A stretch of 64,000 nt of DNA, taken from Peromyscus leucopus. Its lineage: Eukaryota; Chordata; Mammalia; Rodentia; Cricetidae. Location of the stretch: the NCBI RefSeq assembly GCF_004664715.2, contig NC_051069.1, positions 73,492,647 to 73,556,646 of the forward strand, written 5' to 3'. Positions 36,501-49,394 of the stretch are shown in pieces (the first letter of the stretch is position 1; the number at the start of each line of letters is the position of its first letter). The notes under the pieces are model-generated. The model was given only the letters and a program-made list of their open reading frames with translations, did no database searches and was not told the DNA's origin. Made by a program: the position numbers and the translations under genes.

Positions 36501-38539
36501 AGAGTGACAACTCTATTGAATTATAAAAAGTAACATATTGACATATGAAAAGTTATACTGTAGATTAGGAAATGCATATCTATGTAACTGTGATAAGTAA
36601 TACATAGTCATTTATTATTTAAATAAATGCTCACTTATTACACTATTAAAGTATTTTTGAACAAAGCAAAATTTGTCTGGGGTATTACGCCATGAATATA
36701 TTTTAGCATATTAATCCATATGAAACACATAAACATGTTCATATCTGTGATTAAATTATTAATTGTCTAACATAAGGTATAAAAATGAATGAAACACTAT
36801 GCTATATTATCACAATTACAAATTAAAATTGAAAATGATAGGTACTATATGTGAAGAAACAACAATGTTCATTGAAAAACTAACACAACATTTATTTCAC
36901 TCAGTAAGTCAGACTAAGCATGAACAAATCTTTGCAGCCCAAACCTGCCTTGGAATTTTCTCACAACAAAATAACGTTTACAAGATTGACTCTCAAATCA
37001 TCTTCCACCAAACATTTAGAATAAATCTTTGTGCTCTGAATTAATGCTTCAATCCAACATCAAAGCCACTTAAAATTTTGGAAGAATTATCTATCATCCT
37101 TCTCTTTGAAAGCCTAATGTATTCTAGTTATGAAAAAAATCAAGCAATATTCCAAAGTACAAAAACAGAAAAATACACTCAATTTCATTACCCAGATACG
37201 ATATATAATTAATGGCATCTCATGCACATCAGTTTCTGTGTGTACATTTCTTGTTCTACGCGTCCAGATAATGTGTAAAGTACGAACACTTTCAGTAACA
37301 AGTTACCTAGTATTAAATCAACAGTGGTTCGGCTGTAAACCAACAATGGTAGAGATAAGTTCTCCCCTTAGGCAAAGTGTTGAAACTAAGTGATAGAATC
37401 CAATGATCCATATTGGTTTGTTGTGTTATTTTCACCATGCCCAATTTGGATCCCATGGTGGCAAAATGGCTGCATTGGATCCAGATGTCTACATTCTAAG
37501 CATGAAGCAAACAAAAATGGGATCCTGCAATGGGCTTGTATTTTTGTCCTCAAGAGCACAAAAGTTTCCTGGGGAATTCTTGTCTCTAGCAGTTTTCCAT
37601 TTATAGCTCATCAGCCACACGATTATATTTCTATATCTAGGTAGACCTGGACCTATTAAAAGAAATTTACTAGAGGAGGTGGATAGATATATTATAATCT
37701 CTATAGATGTAAAGCAAATTTAAAGTTGATATTTTCCAATAAACACTTAAATTTTTGTTTTACAGGAAAAAATAAAGTAAATTTCAAGGAAACATTGAAC
37801 TAATAGGTTCTCAGAAAATAGCTTTTATTTTGTAAGAATACTTGTGATATCAGAAAAATTCAATGGTATTTATTGAAAAATATCAAGAGTTATTTTGATT
37901 TATTCGTATGTATGAATGTAGTGATAGACCTGCCACTTTCTTTGTTACATGCATACCTAAGAGCAGAAATTTTATATCTTATAAACAAGCATATTTAGCT
38001 ATTTATTGATTCACTCACAAAATTAATACATGTCTGTGACCTCTTTCCCTTAGTTTTCTAATTTATGTTGACAGTTAAACTTGTCAAGATTCCTAGAATT
38101 TATTGTTTTGTAGCTATAAACCCCATAGCTGTTCATTTGCACTTTTAAATCTTTCAATAATTTATTTAGTCATCCCATGAGATTTCCATTTTTTTATCAT
38201 TGGGATTAATTAACCAAATTTTCAGGGAAAACTTTTAAATGGAGTAAAGATGTGTTAAGAATAAATTCTTAAGTGATAAATTTTTTCAAGTCATTTAGTC
38301 TTTGTTTTATCTATTCATTATGTTTGTATTAATTGGAGTGGGGGTTAGTTATAAGATCCTTAGTCGAAATTTCCTTCATTCAGAATTTGGACATTTATTT
38401 TTGAGAAAACACAGCTTTTGTTTCTCAAAAGACTGCACATTCTGAATTCTTAGTTGCTTGTGTAGTATTTACTTTCAAAGTGCTTTAACCTCGTTCCATT
38501 TCATCTTCACAAACCTATAAATACCAAGGAAGAGCAGGG
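33533..38539. other. 5 kb repeat-poor AT-rich block
   Basis: I recognise no SINE, recent L1, LTR or exon. Short frames (for example 36799-37044 and 37130-37644) have no motif. The absence of recent insertions over 5 kb is moderately unusual beside the rest of the window. Confidence 0.45.
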
Positions 38540-39045
38540 GAAAAGATTGTAAGAACCAGAGGGGATGGAGGACACCAGGAGAACAGGGCCTCTTAATAAA
38601 CTAAGCAAGGCACATATGAGCTCACAGAGACTGCAGCAGCAAGCACAGGGTCTCCCCAGGTCTGCACCAGGTCCTCCGAATGTACCCAGGTCTGCACCAG
38701 GTCCTCCGAATGTATAGTATAGCTATTAGCTTAGTATTTTTATAGGACACCTGACTGTGAGAATGAATGTGTTGCTGACTCTTTTGCCTGCTCTTGGGAC
38801 TCTTCCTTCTGTTGGTTTGTGGCATTCAACGTTAAGATGATTGTGTTTGCTTTATCTTACTATATTTTATTTTTGTCATGTTTTGTTGTTATCTTTTATA
38901 AGTCTGTTCTTTTCTAATATTAGGCAGAAAGGAAGTGGATCTGGAGGTAAGGTGAGGTAGAGAAGAACTGGGAAAGGTAGAGTGAGGAGAATCTATAATC
39001 AGGATATATTGAATGAGAATAAAATTTTAAAAAAATCTATATTCA
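38540..39045 (+). mobile_element. L1 3' UTR and tail, sense, with 30-bp duplication
   Basis: 'agctcacagagactgcagca', 'aggtctgcaccaggtcctcc', 'agcttagtatttttatagg', 'ctgctcttgggactcttcc', 'tgttttgttgttatctttt', a purine tract, then 'aatcaggatatattgaatga' and an A-rich end. This is a 5'-truncated rodent L1. It contains the tandem duplication at 38655-38714. Confidence 0.85.
38655..38714 (+). repeat. Perfect 30-bp tandem duplication in L1 3' UTR
   Basis: The unit starting 'cccaggtctgcacc' and ending 'ctccgaatgta' occurs twice without mismatch (38655-38684, 38685-38714). Perfect identity says it is younger than the surrounding L1 copy, or was already in its source. Confidence 0.97.
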
Positions 39046-39169
39046 TTTAAAAGAAGATAAAAGAGAGAAAAGTATTGTCTTATATTTTATAACACAAAAC
39101 TGAAATGTAAGTAACATAAGTGCCTTTTAAATGTAGTATTATTCTAAAATTGAATTAAAATGAAATTAA
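39046..39169. other. AT-rich spacer between L1 pieces
   Basis: No feature recognised. Confidence 0.35.
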
Positions 39170-39385
39170 AACATGTATGCATGTGATATCACATGAACTA
39201 GGCAGGTTGTATTTAGAGATGCATGTACATTCATATATACATGGAACAACAATTGATGAAAATAGGAAATGAATTTGAAAGAGAGCAGTGAGGGGTATAT
39301 TTCAGGGCTAGGAGAGAGGAAAACAAAGGAGAAAATGGTGTAATTATATCATAATCTCAAAAAATAAAAGAAAAAATAAAACCCT
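39170..39385 (+). mobile_element. Second L1 3' end, sense
   Basis: 'tgaactaggcaggttgtatt', 'atggaacaacaattgatga', 'gaatttgaaagagagcagtg', 'ggggtatatttcagggct' and 'tcataatctcaaaaaataaa' are the last 200 bases of another rodent L1 subfamily, also seen at 50923-51095. Confidence 0.75.
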
Positions 39386-40499
39386 ACCCAGCATGTCTTT
39401 ATGTACAACAACTTTACCTCTGTATGTAACCTTTGTCAATTTTGACTTTGAAAATTTTCATAGTAACTTAACTGGTATACTATGCAGTATTAATTTGTCA
39501 TGTTTTAAAGCTTTTGAAGGTAGCAGAAATAATATGGAAGAACTCAGAAAACCTAAGTGAATTATCTTTTCAAAGTGAAGGTTTATGATTTCAGTTCATA
39601 TTATTTAGCTGTGTTTGATTGTGGAGGAAATTCAGTCTTCAACTTTCATGAAACTTTAAAAAGTTTGCATGCTAGAGTTTTAATCATTTCTAATTTTACT
39701 AGAAAAACTGATACAAGAGAAAATAATTCAGATAATTTGTAGGACAATGCAATGCTGTGATCCTACCGCTGCCTAGATTCAGGTCCTGCGACTGGGAGGG
39801 GGCATGGGCAGAAGAAGAACTGTCTGGCCACCAGATGAATTTCATACAAGTGACCTGCCCTGGATATCTCAAGCCATATTTGTTTATACTTCAAAAATAA
39901 GCATGTTTTCCCCATTCTTGGGCATTAACCTCTGGTAAAAACAAATATGTCAAATATGGTTTTTTCCAACCTTTGCATCAAAACAACTTTTAAACCAAAA
40001 GCAACTGTTCAGTATTTTTCTAGTTTGGCTAAATATCAAGTCTGTCTTTACAAAGCTAAAAGGTAATAAGCACAGACACATATTTTCAAGAATACAATAT
40101 TGTTCAAAACTTAACACATCATATATTTACATAAATAGAAATGAGTTGCCATAAACTGCTTGCATATAGTTAGCTTGTATTTCTCTAACTGTTCTCTTGT
40201 CTTTCAAAAGGGTTCTGTAAAGTTTTGCTGAATGAGAGTCCATCTCCATGGGTTTTGCCTCATGGAGATCTGTTGGACAAGCACTCATATGCTGATCCGA
40301 AATTAGGCCACAAGGCTCCCCATAATGCAATGTGTTGTATGCTTTGAGTTTTTTTCTCATTCCTTTTTGAAACAATCAAGAAATTCAAACTGTAAAGGGA
40401 AGAGACCTTTAATCAGCTAATACACCCTCTCACACTTAGCCCTAGTCAAAGAAGAAACACATACCAGTAACCTCCAAGGTCAAGATATTGGCTTGGGTC
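39386..40499. other. Unique sequence with an 82-codon frame on the minus strand
   Basis: The frame at 40127-40375 (-) begins MFQKGMRKKLKAYNTLHYGE. It is hydrophilic, mixed in composition, and not made of low-complexity sequence. I recognise no family and no splice context. It could be a decayed exon or retrocopy, or chance. Confidence 0.3.
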
Positions 40500-40692
40500 T
40501 GAGCCTGGTGGCACAGGCTTATAATCCCTGCTACTGAAGGAAGAGGATTGCAAGTTTAAGGACCGATAAAGCATTTTAGTGAGACCATGTCTCAAAGTAA
40601 ACAATGGCTGGGTCTGCTACTCAGTGTGCCAGTGCTTGCTGAACATGTTTGAGATCACAGGGTCTGTCTCCAGGATTGCAAAAAGAAGAAAC
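40500..40692 (+). mobile_element. B4 SINE (B1-like plus ID-like halves), sense
   Basis: The first half is B1-like ('gagcctggtggcacaggctt', 'ggattgcaagtttaagg', 'gtgagaccatgtctca'). The second half is ID/tRNA-like ('ggctgggtctgctactcagt', 'cagtgcttgctgaacatg'), with an A-rich end. This two-part order defines B4. Confidence 0.85.
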
Positions 40693-43600
40693 AAATACCT
40701 CATGTCTGTTTCTATTTAGACTTCAGTTGGGGTTTAAAAGGCCATGGACAGATGAAAAATGCAGACTCCACTTTGGGTTCAGGTCTCCATGAGCAATGGG
40801 AGGAACCCAGGACATTGGCCAATGTGATCTTTGCAGGAAAGATATAAGGAAGTAAGGGGAGGCTGACCAAGCAAACATGAGGGGGGAGGCTGAAGGGTGT
40901 CTCTTTCTGTCACCCTCCCTCCTGCTCTCAATCTGTGTCAAGTGGACACTGGAGATATTTTGTCTAATATTGCATTGCAATTGATTTTTCTCTGGTTGAA
41001 AGTAGATCTCACCATTTTAAGCCAGAGAAAATTTGACTTGGGTGTGTTATTTTAGTACAAGGCCATGGTAATGGTGGCTGTCTGTACCTTCCAATGTCTG
41101 CCTTTCATGGATGTGCTCTGAAAAGGATGGCACAATCTTACTAAGAGATAATTGTGTAGTATGATTTACTAGATTATTATGTCTAAATGTAGGGAATACT
41201 CCACATGAATCATAATAGAAAATTCATATTCTTAGATATTTAGCCTAAAGCAATAATGATTGATTGTTTTCATAATATTGTTGATACAAAAAATCTTGGA
41301 AAACATGAGTAACAAATGTTCTAGATTATTGTATACCCTTTGAATGATCATATAAAATATAATACTGACAGAATATATTACTGAAATATTTTACAATGTA
41401 ATTTTAAGCTATAAAATTATATCTAAAGGATATATACATGTAGTGTGCTTAAATGGATATTAAAAGGATTATGCATCATTTTGTGCCAGTTCTCTTGGTA
41501 AGCTTTCTAGCTGTTCTTTGAAGATACTTCAAACTAGGTATGAAATAAGAAAGAAAATGGAATAAGTGAACATAGTCTAAAACTTATATAGAAGAGCATG
41601 TGGTTAGTAAAGCCCACTGTAATTTCATTCATGGCTTAAATTGTGATGCCCTGGTAAACACAGAGAGACTGACTGTAGATCCTTATGGAATCTTGGTTCA
41701 CTTTAGTGGTAGTGGTTCTGTTATACTTTCAATAGATAATGAATGATAGCTTTTAGTGCTTGATTAGGCTAGATATTAGTATGACACTCACCCATACTCT
41801 GTCAACCAGGTCACATTCTCCCTTGGAGTCTTTTTGTTGATGTTTGTGATTTATTGGGCCCAATACACTTAGGACACTGAGTAAGGAATTGATTGTTTTT
41901 GCATTACTTTAGTGGCCCCTGCTTTCCAGTTACTTACCATATTCCAGTCATAGAATCCAAAATTGGGGAGCCACATTTGCCTCTTAACGTAGCTCCTTCA
42001 GTTCCTGTGCCAAATTCAGTCCCAAACATGGACAGAAGAAATCCCATCTGAATTCTCAACTAGTGGCAAAAGCTTTTGGTGGAAGCCAGAGCATATGAGG
42101 ATAGCAAATAAGTTCTGAGTAAAGTTTCTTAATGTCCTACAGGTCTGGCAGGATTCCACCTCTAGGCACCCCTGGAGAGTGCTTGGGAGCATAAAGTAGG
42201 ATCTTACGCAATGGACTAAGTTGTATTAGTCATATTTACTTACCTTATAAAACCAAAATTATATCTCTCAATTGTTTTGAAGACAGCTGCAGCTAGTGTA
42301 TCTATCCCTCTGGGTACTCTCATATTTGGGTTATATTTTCTCAACTGGTTGGAACAGCTTAGACCCTGGCTACCACATTGCTATACTACAGCAAACAAAT
42401 TATTCACAGCTTATTATTACTATGATTCACCACAAAGGGAACTTCAGATTTAGGAAATTCCCAATGTTGTAGGGAATGGAAAACTTTGAAACTGTATCAT
42501 AACAAATTTTACCAAGAAGCCAAGAATTTAGGATAGAGAGTTGGGTTTGAGACATTGGTGGGAAAGCTGTTTCTTAGAATAGTATGTACTGGATTGGAAT
42601 GAAGAATAGAGAAAGGCAGACAAATCAGAATTTAGAACAAAGGACACCAGGTCACAAATACCACTTTTACATTTAATTCATATGCTACAGACTTATTATA
42701 TTTATGATGATTATATGTCATAGAATGTAATCCTCTAACCTTCACTTTTGTCATCGTTACACATTTATTCTTTTCTTAAGCTAGATTTGTTAGTTAGGCT
42801 AAGGGTTAGTAAACTTTCTGTCTGTAAAAGGCCAGGCAGTAAATATTTTTGGCTATTTTGGATCATAAAATCTCTGTTGCAACTACTTGGTGTGGCTATT
42901 GTAGCCCAAAGACAATAAGGACAAATGGATCTTGCTCTCTGAATTTTCATTTCCACAAACTATAGGTCAACAGATATGCCATGCAGGTCATGCAAAAGCA
43001 TCAGAGATTGATACTTTATATTCTTAATCTCTGCTATATTTTCAATACAACATGCTAAAAATCATGAGATGTTTTTGAGGTAACTTAAAATTCTAATCTC
43101 TTTTTGCTTAGGCCATAAGTAGTTTGAGGAACAGTGGATGGATTTAGGTGTCTCTATTCTAGAAATAATTCATGATCTTCATTTATCTAGGAAGTGCTTG
43201 ATTATTTTCATAAGACAGCGTCAAATCTGGGTTTCATATAGGAAGCTTCTCTTTAGACATCAGTTGATCATAATCACATCAACTTCTAAATTATTAGTAA
43301 AATCTAAAGTCCTTATCCATAATGATAAAAACTCTTGGACATTGTAGTGTTATGGATCTTTATAGGCTAAAAGGAATTCGGAGAGAAAATGACAGCTTGG
43401 GCCACCCACCAAAGGTCTGCTACTAAAACTCTTGTGGTCAGATGCTACTTTACAGAATGAATCAGTTCATTTACTTTGAAGATCATTGATTTTCACTGGT
43501 CTACTCTGACATTCATGTTTATTATGTATTTTGTATCTCTTTTATGACAGAAAGTCTTTGTAGCCAAGCACCATACCGATAATTGGCTCTATATCTTGTC

Positions 43601-44970
43601 AACTAATGTTATTAAATGGAAATGTCATGGAATCTCTGAGCTAAAAAGGACTTAGAAATTTTGTATTTTTTTTTCACTTCATATCATATTGTGGATATTA
43701 CACAATTTATAATAAGTTTTCACTTGTGAATATTTCATAGCAAGAAAATAATTAGCAAAAAATAAAGTTATCATTTGCTGAATTTTATAATAAAATATTT
43801 AAAATAAAGTGTACTGAAAAGACACGAGGAAGGTTGTTTTCCTGTTAAACTTTTAGAATTTTGGCTGAGAGGAAAATAAAAAGAGACATAATTATAAATC
43901 TGATCTTAATAAATTTCTTTGAAATCTGTGACTTATAATTCACTATATATTTATTTATAATGAACACTAGGAAATATATAGCATCATCAATATACAGAAG
44001 TGATGAGTATGATTGTACTCGATGCTGTATTCTGTGTCTCAGAATATTATCTCATCTGCTTTATATTCTGTTTGTATCCAATGGCAGTAAAATGAGTGTT
44101 AGGGTGTTTATTAACAATAATATAGGGAGATGCTTTATTAATGAATTATATAAAAATACTAACTGAAGTGTGCCTATATTTTAAAAATCCATCATATTGA
44201 TGATTCTTAATGATGCCAGTGATTAAAATAATTAACCTTCCCAAATCCCTCTATTTTGTCCAACTCCAAATCAGGAAACTTGGAAAACTGTAGTGAATGA
44301 CCTAACTCTAAAATATAACATAATGTAAACACATTTTAACATTTTAATGTAGTATTTTCTCTTATCATATAAATAACAACTATATGTTCAATTTTCTAGT
44401 AGGTTCAGAAAAAATACAAAATATGTTCTTAAATAGTTTATTAAATCCAATTTAAACAATTGTTATGGTTCATGTTCCCTTTATGATGCATGATATTTAT
44501 TATATATACATAAAATATACATCAATACATGTGTATATACATGTATATATAAATTTCATACACATAACTATATGAAACATGAATGATAATTATGTTTGAA
44601 ATAAGTACATAATTATTATCAGTGTTTTGACAGCTATATGAATTACATAAAAATGGCACAGCAGATTTCCAGTTTAAAAGGAACTCACTGCTTGCCATGT
44701 TCCTTACTGAGTTCCAATGATTCAAGAAATGCTACCTTCTGTCACTGGTACTATGCCCAGTCTGACAGTGCTGCACATTATCATGTGAAAATGTTTGTAA
44801 AAAATGACAGATGCTGATTACAAACACAAGGAAGAGAAGTTTAATTACTTCAGTCTGACAGCCTATGTGTACTCAAAACAACAGAGTCAACCCTGAGGAA
44901 TGAAAAATAAACTCTAAAATTTTGCCTCTTGGTGATTGGTGGAACACCAAAACTATGAAAAATATTTATG
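40693..44970. other. 4.3 kb repeat-poor AT-rich block
   Basis: No recognised transposon or exon. An AT-rich, partly palindromic run with 'acatgtgtatatacatgt' lies at 44505-44570. Confidence 0.45.
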
Positions 44971-44984
44971 CAACATTAAATGCA

Positions 44985-45045
44985 AGATATATATATATAC
45001 ATATATATATATATACATATACATATATATATATATATATTTATT
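44985..45045 (+). repeat. Interrupted (TA)n/(TACA)n microsatellite
   Basis: About 60 bp of alternating TA with three CA interruptions. The 67-68 codon Tyr/Ile repeat frames across it are artefacts. Confidence 0.95.
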
Positions 45046-45889
45046 TATACAGGGTAAAGTTCACAGTTCAAAGCATGCAAAGAAAAGTGACAGAGGATGT
45101 TCTTATGCTGCCAGAGAAACAAAGTTAAGAAAAAATTGAATACATGTCTAATATAATGGACCCTTAAAGTCAGTGTGTGCTATCACTAAGGCTTTTGTCC
45201 TGTTTTTCACAGAAGGAGAACTTTGAAAGACCACATGAAAAATTATGCATTGTCTGACAAAGGTGTTGTAGGAAAAATGTTCAAGTATGACGGCATTTGG
45301 AATTTTGAATTATCCCAACAGAAAAAAAGGCCTCCAGTAATAACGCACATCCTGAAATATGGTGTATACTGGGATATTGATGAATTTTCACACAAATCCT
45401 TTTTCTTTTTTCTGCAATATTTATGAACCTGTTGCTTCATTGAAACACTGCAAGTTATCAGTAGTAGGAGAGATTTGTCCTTAATTGGCTAGGAATAGGA
45501 TTAGAGGTAGATGAACAGAAACCTGATTATATAGTGTGGAGAACAAAAAGATGCATATTCATAAATAGTTTGCATAAGAAATGTAAAATGTTACTATTCA
45601 TTGCTGTGGCAGACAGTAATTGTTTTGAATTTGTCCCCTTGGAGTGCTGAGCCTTAATGGTCACTGTGAATATTAGCACACATGGACTTTATGAAGGGCT
45701 GAGAAATTAAAGCCACCCTGGTCAGTGGATTGAAGCCCTTCTAACAGATGCTTCGTGGAGATTCGGGTTTCTGTCAGGATCTTCTGTTTTTCACTTTTCC
45801 TTCCCCCTCTCCCCTTCTCTCCCTCCCCACCTCTTTTCCTTCCCCTTCCATGTGTGTACTTGGTGCCTGTGAAGGGCTTTGGACCGTTG
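45046..45889. other. Unique sequence ending in a pyrimidine tract
   Basis: A C/T-rich tract lies at 45780-45850. No exon recognised. Confidence 0.4.
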
Positions 45890-46190
45890 TGTGATATTTT
45901 GGTTGTGTTCTGACAAATAAAGCTTGCTTGGAGTCAGAGGGCGAGGCCACCCACTAGCTCACCATAGAGGTTTGGAGGACTATAGTGAGAGGAGAGAGAA
46001 AGTGGTAAGGTGAGGCTGATAGAGGTTCATAGCCATTTTGGTGGGAGGAACAGAGAGGTAGTAAGCAACTGTGGCTGCTCCCCTGCTTCTCTGTTCTTTC
46101 AGGTATTTACCCTGATATCTGACTCATGATTTTCTATTGATAAAGATTAACTTTGCGCTTCATTGGATCTCTTGGTACTGGTGTTACAGC
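45890..46190 (+). mobile_element. LTR-like element, approximate limits
   Basis: It starts TGTGATATTTTGG, followed by 'ctgacaaataaagcttgctt' and 'ggagtcagagggcgagg'. Near the end come 'ctttcaggtatttaccctga' and 'ttgataaagattaac'. It resembles a common rodent LTR lacking its usual SINE-derived middle. A TG start is visible. I found no flanking direct repeat, so the right limit is an estimate. Confidence 0.5.
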
Positions 46191-48064
46191 TGGTTACAGC
46201 CACTATATGGGTGTTGGACAACACATCCTTGTTCTCCAGAAAAGAAGGAGTGCTCTGCACCCATGAGATGTCTCTTCAACCCTCATCCACACGTATTTTA
46301 TTGTAGCCGAACACAAGACATGGGTCAAGGTGTAGGTAGATTTCCCTTATTTTGTAAAAAAAAAAAGAATTCAGTAAAAAATCCAATACTTTTTTATGAT
46401 AAAATTTTACTTTTTATATAGAAAAATCTTCTATATATGTATATTATGGCACACATATCTGGAAATTATTTTTTTAGTTATGAATCTGTAATATATTAAT
46501 TTGTTCTTTGTTTTTACTCATTTTTAGTTATAATTTAGTTATGACATTGTGCAAATGAAAGTATAGAGTGTACACATGAATTATGCTTGAAAACAATATC
46601 CATGAAGCACAAGGCACATATAATCCCTAAAGATATTGATAACTCCTACTAAATATCATTAATAAATATATTCCCATAGTCCCAAGCATACTGTATACAA
46701 CATGTCAATATAAAGTGGTGTTTTTAACTTTCAACTTGAAATATACTTAAAAGTTCTTTTTCTGTTAACTGTGATTTTGAATACTGTTACACTGTACTTC
46801 TTTGCTTGATGATGGTGAAGATTTCTGAGCAGTGGTTAACTGGGGCTATAAATCTTGCCAAAACAGAATGAAACATCCACATTAGAATTACAGAAGATGG
46901 GTACAATTATATTTAAGAGATATTTATTAAATGTTCCCTTTTCAGTGGCATCATGGTTTTAAAGATTTAGCTTTTCACATACATGAATGGGTTTAGAAAA
47001 AGCAGGATGTATATTCCACTGAATTGGAATGTACTGTAGAGTAGATTCATTGTAAATCAGCAGTTTCCATAAATAGAAACTCTGTCTTTATGTGACAATG
47101 AATTTTTCAGCAATTTTATTGATGCCTAAAAAAGGTAATTTAAAAAAGAAAACACCACTGCTTCATGAGGAGTGCAATGTTAATTACAGAGTTTACGATA
47201 CAGACTGCATTAAAACATGTTTAAGAATTATATATGCTATGTACAGTGGTTAAAATAGAGGTGAGGCTTTTTCAGGTACAATTCAATAATGTTGAAGGCC
47301 CATGCTGTGTCCTGTTATAGAGCAGAAAAGGTCCTGCTGGTGTCATTTTCAGAGATTAATGCAGCACGCAGTGTCCCAGTGTGGTATTTCTCAGTGTTTA
47401 TTAGGCAGGCAAAGAATAGTGATGAGCGCACAGTTTGGTGTGCGTTTGGGTTCCTTTTCAGTCTCTTCCCACATGGTTTTTCCACGACCTCTTACATTCA
47501 CTGCATGATCTTAGCAAACATTTCCATTTCAGCTCTCTGCCATCCCCCCTCTCTATTTAATTCATCACGCCAAGGATCCTATGCTAACCTAGAATTGTAA
47601 TCACTTTCAACCTTGGTCCTGTGTCCTATTTGCAAAGTTATGGAAGAGGGCAATTATACCATATTCATTTTTATACATTTCATATTACTTAGCAGCTGTA
47701 ATCAGCTCAAAATTATTGAATTCATTTTGCTGTTAATGCCTGCTCACGGGATTTAAATTTCTTGAATTTGGCATTCCTCGGTAGCTCTTTGCTTTCCCAG
47801 TGTTGACTCTATAGTTGGAAATGTTAATAATATATATTATAAATGTATAAAAATATCTAAGGAAATTTTTTAGAACATTTCTTATAAGTACAAATTATAT
47901 TTACGTGGTAAGAAAGTCTCTCTTCACTTTGTATTTGATATATTAATGAAGGGTGACTTAATATTATATATGACAGTTCTTCCAAGGTTAAATTAAAATT
48001 TTAATCCAATACAAGCAAGTTAACTGATGAAGTTAAATGAATCGATACTAAATTGGTATAAATA
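46191..48064. other. Repeat-free block; candidate conserved non-coding DNA
   Basis: No transposon recognised across 1.9 kb. The part at 46930-47830 has mixed composition without low-complexity runs and several homeodomain-type cores (for example 'agcagctgtaatcagctc' and 'tgctgttaatgcctg'). This would suit a developmental enhancer, but no alignment is available. The 103-codon frame at 47289-47600 shows no domain. Confidence 0.3.
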
Positions 48065-48560
48065 AAGCAAACTATGATAGCCAGGAAAGCAGCCAAAGAA
48101 AATCAACGTGGGGGACCCTACTTCTGCAGACTGTAAAACGTATCATAAAGTTTTCAAAAATGAACAGCATGGTTCTGGGACATTAATATACAAACAGGTC
48201 AGAAACTAAAATAGAAACCCCATACAATGTAGACTGAAAACTGAAAAATCTTTCATTGAGCGTGCTGGACACCTGGGAATCCTTTCATAAGAAGATAAAA
48301 TTGTAGCCACTTCACATATAATATTCAAAAATATAAATCATGTACAAGAATAAGTCATAAAAGTATGAGATGGAAACACAGGGGGATTTCTCTATACACT
48401 ATACAAAGACTTTACATATGACGCAAATTCTAAAATCTATTATTAAAAGACTGATAAATTTGACTACATAAAACTTACTGATAAAAGAATCAAAAGATAT
48501 GACAAACTAGGAGAGAATCTAATCATAGAAACAAACAAACAAAACCCCCACAAAACAGAA
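48065..48560 (+). mobile_element. Old L1 ORF2 3' / 3' UTR fragment
   Basis: 'gaacagcatggttctgggac' then 'attaatatacaaacagg', 'aaatagaaaccccatacaa' and 'aagactgataaatttgacta' then 'cataaa' follow the ORF2 C-terminal region of old mammalian L1. Frames are broken. Confidence 0.65.
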
Positions 48561-48602
48561 TAAAACAAAAACCAACCAAGCAAAAAAAAAAAAAAAAAAA
48601 AC
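48561..48602 (+). repeat. A-rich tract
   Basis: Short A runs broken by C, ending in about 23 consecutive A. It lies just before the SINE at 48612. Confidence 0.9.
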
Positions 48603-48611
48603 ATTGAATGA

Positions 48612-48780
48612 GGGCTAGAAAGACATCTCAGTGAGTGAGTGTTTCTGCCTAGCTAATGACCTGAGATTGTTCCCCGGAACCCACATGGTGAAGAGAGAGA
48701 ATTAACCCCTGCAGGTTGCACTCTGGTCTCCATGCATACACTGTGGCATATAAAAGTGTTTACACATCATCACCCCAAAA
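48612..48780 (+). mobile_element. tRNA-derived SINE (B2/B3-like), sense
   Basis: 'gggctagaaagacatctcag', 'gtgagtgtttctgcctagct', 'tgacctgagattgttccccg' and 'gaacccacatggtg' form a tRNA-like head with recognisable A- and B-box regions. The body follows ('ctctggtctccatgcatac'). Same type as the antisense copy at 14205. Confidence 0.7.
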
Positions 48781-49340
48781 TGAATGTTTATAAAGTGCTT
48801 GGATGAATGCAAATTGAAAGACATTCTTCAAAAGAATTGTCTACGACTCACTCAAGGTGTTGTTGTTGTTTTTTCACAAAAAAGCAAAGAAGAATTCAGA
48901 AACACAGATTGGAGAAATAAAGATCTATGGTTTAGCATTTATTATTTTTATTAATGTCTGATAATCTAGTCTGACTATTTTATAATGTGTACACACATTA
49001 TTATTATTGAGAAAGATAGATAAAAGGTGTATATGAAAATTTTTTTAGTTTTCTATGCATCTAGAATTTCTTAACATCAGAGTTTGTTAAAGGGATTATA
49101 AAGGCTTATACAAACAAAAGACACAAATGTGCGTGCTGAACAGGGAGATAGCAAGTAGATACGATCATCTTTCACTGTAGACATATATGAAAATTTCAAG
49201 AATAGAATAAAGTGTCTAGAGTTACAGAAAATATATGAAGGTTTTATGTCATTGTAGCTTGTATCCTAAAATAAATTACTGTGTGGCCCAAGCAGCTTGT
49301 AGGATGAACCCAGAAAAATTTAAGTTAATAAATAGTACTG

Positions 49341-49344
<4 letters not shown>
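48781..49344. other. Unique sequence
   Basis: Nothing recognised. Confidence 0.4.

Positions 49345-49393
<49 letters not shown>
49345..49393 (+). repeat. (CA)n microsatellite, 24 units
   Basis: A pure AC/CA run of 49 bases, long enough to be polymorphic. Confidence 0.98.

Positions 49394-49394
<1 letters not shown>

Noticed and set aside
37400..37640. Overlapping 84- and 67-codon frames with 'caaaatggctgc' text
   Set aside because: May be an ancient mammalian repeat, but I could not match a consistent order of landmarks; no gene support.
44922..45139. Tyr/Ile-repeat frames
   Set aside because: Produced by the TA microsatellite.
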